Shown here: in pieces, positions 5,918-7,719 of the stretch | Numbering within the stretch: position 1 is the stretch's first letter | Layout: each line of letters begins with the position of its first letter | Source: Actinomycetes bacterium | GTDB taxonomy: Bacteria; Actinomycetota; Actinomycetes; Actinomycetales; Cellulomonadaceae | NCBI GenBank assembly: GCA_023418375.1 | Contig: JAEZZV010000024.1 | Location: forward strand, 1-7,719 | Length of the DNA stretch: 7,719 nt | Reading direction: 5' to 3' | The notes under the pieces: model-generated | Database searches by the model: none | Seen by the model: only the letters and a program-made list of their open reading frames with translations | What the model was told of the DNA's origin: nothing | Position numbers and translations under genes: made by a program

Positions 5918-5930
5918 CTAGCCCCGGCCC
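5903..5930. terminator. Bidirectional terminator across two abutting stop codons
   Basis: GGGCTAGCTAGCCC (5911-5924) is a perfect 14-bp palindrome holding both stops: TAG of the cupin at 5915-5917 and, on the minus strand, TAG of the oxidoreductase at 5918-5920. Flanking GGGCCGG (5903-5909) and CCGGCCC (5924-5930) can extend the stem, with a small bulge on the left arm. It could terminate both convergent transcripts. Because it lies within both coding ends, its sequence is also constrained by translation. Confidence 0.55.
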
Positions 5931-6931
5931 TCCGGCACGATGAGCACCTTGCCCGTCGTGGCGCGTCCCTCCAGCGCCCGGTGGGCGTCAGCGGCGTCGT
6001 CGAGCGAGAACGTGGCGCCCACGCGGATGTCGAGTGCGCCCGCCAGCACGGCGTCGAAGAGCTCGCCGGCCCGCCACTCCAGCTCGGCACGCGTGGCTGT
6101 GTAGTGCCGGATCGAGGGCCGCGACAGGAACAGCGACCCGAGGTTCTCCAGGCGCATGGGGTCGAAGGGCGGCACGGCACCCGAGGAGCCGCCGAACAGG
6201 GCCAGCGCGCCGCGGGGGCGCAGCGAGGCCAGGGAGGCGTCGAAGGTCGACGCGCCGACGCCGTCGTACACCGTGTGCACGCCGTGCCCGCCGGTGACCT
6301 CCCGGACGGCGGCCGGCAGCTCGGTGGCCAGGTCGGTCATCCGGTCGTAGCGGAGGACCTCGGTCGCCCCCGCCGCGCGGGACAGGGCTTCCTTCTCGTC
6401 GGTGGACACGGTGGTGACGACCCGCGCGCCGGCGGCGACGGCGAGCTGGGTGAGCAGCAGGCCGACGCCGCCCGCGCCTGCGTGCACGAGCACGTCCTGG
6501 CCGGCCTGCACCGGGAAGGTCGACCGTGCGAGGTAGTGGGCGGTGATCCCCTGGAGCAGCAGCGCGGCCGCGGAGGCGGGCGACACGCCGTCGGGCACCG
6601 GGACCACCTGCTCGGCGAGGACGCGCGCGTGCTCGGCGTACGACCCCTCCGAGCCCGCCACCCAGGCGACGGTGTCGCCGACGGCCACGGTGGTGACGTC
6701 CGAGCCCACCGCCACCACGGTGCCCGCACCCTCGGATCCGACGACGTGCGGGAAGGGCACGGGGTACCGCCCCGACCGCCGGTAGGTGTCGATGAAGTTC
6801 ACACCCGCGGCGGCGACCTCGACGATGACCTGCTCGGGAGAGGGGGAGGGGTCGGGAAGGTCGACGACGGCGAGGACCTCGGGCCCGCCCGGACGGGTTG
6901 CCTGGACGACGCGCATGTCCCGATCCTGCAC
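5918..6931 (-). CDS. qor: Zinc-free quinone oxidoreductase (MDR superfamily)
   Basis: This 337-residue protein resembles NADPH:quinone oxidoreductases (QOR/crotonase-zeta-crystallin branch of medium-chain dehydrogenases). An N-terminal GroES-like domain (about 6-125) carries AGVNFIDTYRRSGRYP (42-57) and GSEGAGTVVAVG (65-76). A Rossmann domain follows, with the nucleotide loop AGAGGVG (151-157). The structural- and catalytic-zinc cysteines of alcohol dehydrogenases are absent, as expected for QOR. Family members reduce quinones or enones using NADPH; the true substrate cannot be read from sequence. GTG at 6931 is chosen because GAGGAG stands 8 bases upstream. ATG at 6916, with AGGA 7 bases upstream, would give the more typical start MRVVQATRPGGPEVL and remains possible. 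It is divergent from the siderophore-interacting gene and convergent with the cupin. Confidence 0.9.
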   Translation of the reverse strand: MQDRDMRVVQATRPGGPEVLAVVDLPDPSPSPEQVIVEVAAAGVNFIDTYRRSGRYPVPFPHVVGSEGAGTVVAVGSDVTTVAVGDTVAWVAGSEGSYAEHARVLAEQVVPVPDGVSPASAAALLLQGITAHYLARSTFPVQAGQDVLVHAGAGGVGLLLTQLAVAAGARVVTTVSTDEKEALSRAAGATEVLRYDRMTDLATELPAAVREVTGGHGVHTVYDGVGASTFDASLASLRPRGALALFGGSSGAVPPFDPMRLENLGSLFLSRPSIRHYTATRAELEWRAGELFDAVLAGALDIRVGATFSLDDAADAHRALEGRATTGKVLIVPEGRG

Positions 6932-6939
6932 CAGTGCGG

Positions 6940-6945
6940 CTCCTC
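6940..6945 (-). promoter_or_regulatory. Shine-Dalgarno site favouring the GTG start of qor
   Basis: On the minus strand this reads GAGGAG, 8 bases before GTG 6931. It is stronger than the AGGA before ATG 6916, so the upstream GTG start is preferred and adds five residues (MQDRD) to the usual family N-terminus. Confidence 0.55.
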
Positions 6946-6993
6946 GCGTGGCATGTGGCGCGGGTCACGTCGCGGGCCGTCCCGTGCTGTCGC

Positions 6994-6999
6994 TATGGT
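6994..6999 (+). promoter_or_regulatory. Candidate -10 hexamer of the siderophore-interacting gene
   Basis: TATGGT fits the TANNNT -10 pattern and stands exactly six bases (TAGGTA) before ATG 7006. There is no Shine-Dalgarno sequence and no possible upstream start, because TAG at 7000-7002 closes the frame. A leaderless transcript is therefore the simplest reading. No clear -35 is visible. Its last base is shared with the IdeR-like box. Confidence 0.6.
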
Positions 7000-7017
7000 T
7001 AGGTAATGCTTACCTCA
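6999..7017. promoter_or_regulatory. IdeR/DtxR-type iron box
   Basis: TTAGGTAATGCTTACCTCA matches the well-known DtxR/IdeR operator consensus TTAGGTTAGGCTAACCTAA at 15 of 19 positions and keeps its dyad (AGGTAA...TTACCT). It runs from the end of the candidate -10 through the ATG at 7006. Fe(II)-loaded IdeR/DtxR bound here would block transcription start, so the siderophore-interacting gene should be induced when iron is scarce. The box could also affect the divergent qor, but it lies more than 65 bp from that start. Confidence 0.85.
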
Positions 7018-7719
7018 CTTGGAGACGGTGCGGCCGTCCGCGACCTGGTCCGCACGGACCGCGCCGCCTACCGACCGTTCCGGGTGACGGTGACCGCGAC
7101 GCGGCGTGTCTGCCCGTCGTTCCTCCGCGTGACGCTGAGCGGGCCGGATCTCGACCTGTTCGGCCGCGACGGCCTCGACCAGCGCGTGAAGATCGTCTTC
7201 CCGCTCCCGGACGGCACCCTGTGCGACATCGACCGCCCCGAGGTGGTCGAGGACGGGACCTGGTACGAGCACTGGCGCGCCCTGCCGGAGGCGCGACGCA
7301 ACCCCTTCCGTACGTACACGGTGCGCCGCGTGCGCCCCGCCGCGCGCGAGCTCGACATCGACCTCGTGGTGCACGGCGGCACCGGTCCCGCCGCTCGCTG
7401 GCTCGAGGCCGTGCGCCCGGGGGACGAGGTCCTCGTCGTCGGCCCCGACGCGCGGAGCATCCACAGCCACGTGGGGATCGACTTCCGGCCCGGCCCGGCT
7501 CGCCGACTGCTGCTGGCGGGCGACGAGACCGCCGCGCCCGCCATCTGCGCGATCCTCGAGGCCCTGCCGGGCGACCGCTCGGCGCGGGCGTTCATCGAGG
7601 TGCCCGACGCCGACGACCGCTTCGACCTCGAGCTCCCGGCGACGGCGCGCGTCGCGTGGCTCCCGCGGTCGGGTGCGCCCGTCGGCAGCCGGCTGGTGCC
7701 GGCGGTGACGGCCTGGGCC
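7006..7719 (+). CDS. Siderophore-interacting protein (ferric-siderophore reductase), 3' partial
   Basis: The frame is open from ATG 7006 to the window edge, giving 238 residues without a stop. It matches the SIP/ViuB family of cytoplasmic FAD-dependent reductases, which release iron from imported ferric siderophores using NAD(P)H. The FAD-binding domain covers about 22-160, with the flavin motif RTYTVRRVR (102-110), HGGTGPAARWLEAVRPGDEV (123-142) and VGPDARS. The SIP domain starts near 165 with LLLAGDETAAPAICAILEAL (168-187), typical of the family. Members are usually about 260-290 residues, so some 25-50 C-terminal residues lie outside the window. ATG 7006 is the only reasonable start: an in-frame TAG precedes it and a -10-like hexamer sits six bases upstream. 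An iron box covers the start, predicting iron repression. A siderophore uptake or synthesis locus may follow beyond the edge. Confidence 0.92.
   Translation, partial: MLTSLGDGAAVRDLVRTDRAAYRPFRVTVTATRRVCPSFLRVTLSGPDLDLFGRDGLDQRVKIVFPLPDGTLCDIDRPEVVEDGTWYEHWRALPEARRNPFRTYTVRRVRPAARELDIDLVVHGGTGPAARWLEAVRPGDEVLVVGPDARSIHSHVGIDFRPGPARRLLLAGDETAAPAICAILEALPGDRSARAFIEVPDADDRFDLELPATARVAWLPRSGAPVGSRLVPAVTAWA

Noticed and set aside
6946..6998. Defined promoter for the qor gene on the minus strand
   Set aside because: Several AT-containing hexamers occur near the iron box, but none has a convincing -35/-10 pair with proper spacing.
5981..7006. A 341-codon plus-strand frame opposite the quinone oxidoreductase
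   Set aside because: It is low-complexity Gly/Arg/His sequence with no domain, while the minus-strand frame is a clear oxidoreductase.
1..7719. Mobile elements, CRISPR array, phage or defence genes
   Set aside because: No transposase or integrase motifs, no spaced direct repeats of CRISPR type, no terminal inverted repeats, and composition is uniform across the window.

Overview
The window is very GC-rich DNA with strong G/C preference at third codon positions, actinobacterial-type protein families, and an iron box of the DtxR/IdeR type. It looks like an ordinary chromosomal segment of a high-GC actinobacterium. A member of the Micrococcales related to Cellulomonas is my best guess, inferred from protein style only. 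I see no mobile element, phage gene, CRISPR array, rRNA or tRNA.

Layout. At the left end, a small PspC-domain membrane protein (87-419, minus) is transcribed away from a 2'-5' RNA ligase-like/2',3'-cyclic phosphodiesterase gene (thpR/ligT family, 598-1278, plus). Their 178-bp shared upstream region holds four tandem copies of an 11-bp unit. A 187-bp leader follows, with a possible 20-codon upstream ORF that overlaps the thpR stop and several competing RNA pairings. It leads into pheS (1465-2556) and pheT (2557-5121), the two subunits of phenylalanyl-tRNA synthetase, joined with no intergenic base. A perfect 13-bp hairpin closes the operon. Next come a short MazG-like nucleotide pyrophosphohydrolase (5191-5556) and a single-domain cupin (5594-5917). 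The cupin converges on a zinc-free quinone oxidoreductase of the MDR superfamily (5918-6931, minus); the two stop codons abut inside a palindrome. Divergent from the oxidoreductase, a siderophore-interacting ferric reductase (7006 onward) runs off the right edge.

How the parts fit. pheS and pheT form one translation unit for charging tRNA-Phe, and the leader suggests possible control by attenuation, which is not proven. The siderophore-interacting protein is very likely iron-repressed, because an IdeR/DtxR-like box covers its -10 region and start codon. Four plus-strand genes (thpR, MazG-like, cupin, siderophore-interacting) share one start architecture: a -10-like hexamer, exactly six bases, then ATG. 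This points to leaderless transcripts. pspC and the oxidoreductase instead have clear Shine-Dalgarno sequences.

I did not find a clearly new multi-gene system. The points most worth a second look are the pheST leader, the codon-phase switch inside thpR that suggests a compensating pair of frameshifts, the shared leaderless architecture, and the 11-bp tandem repeat.
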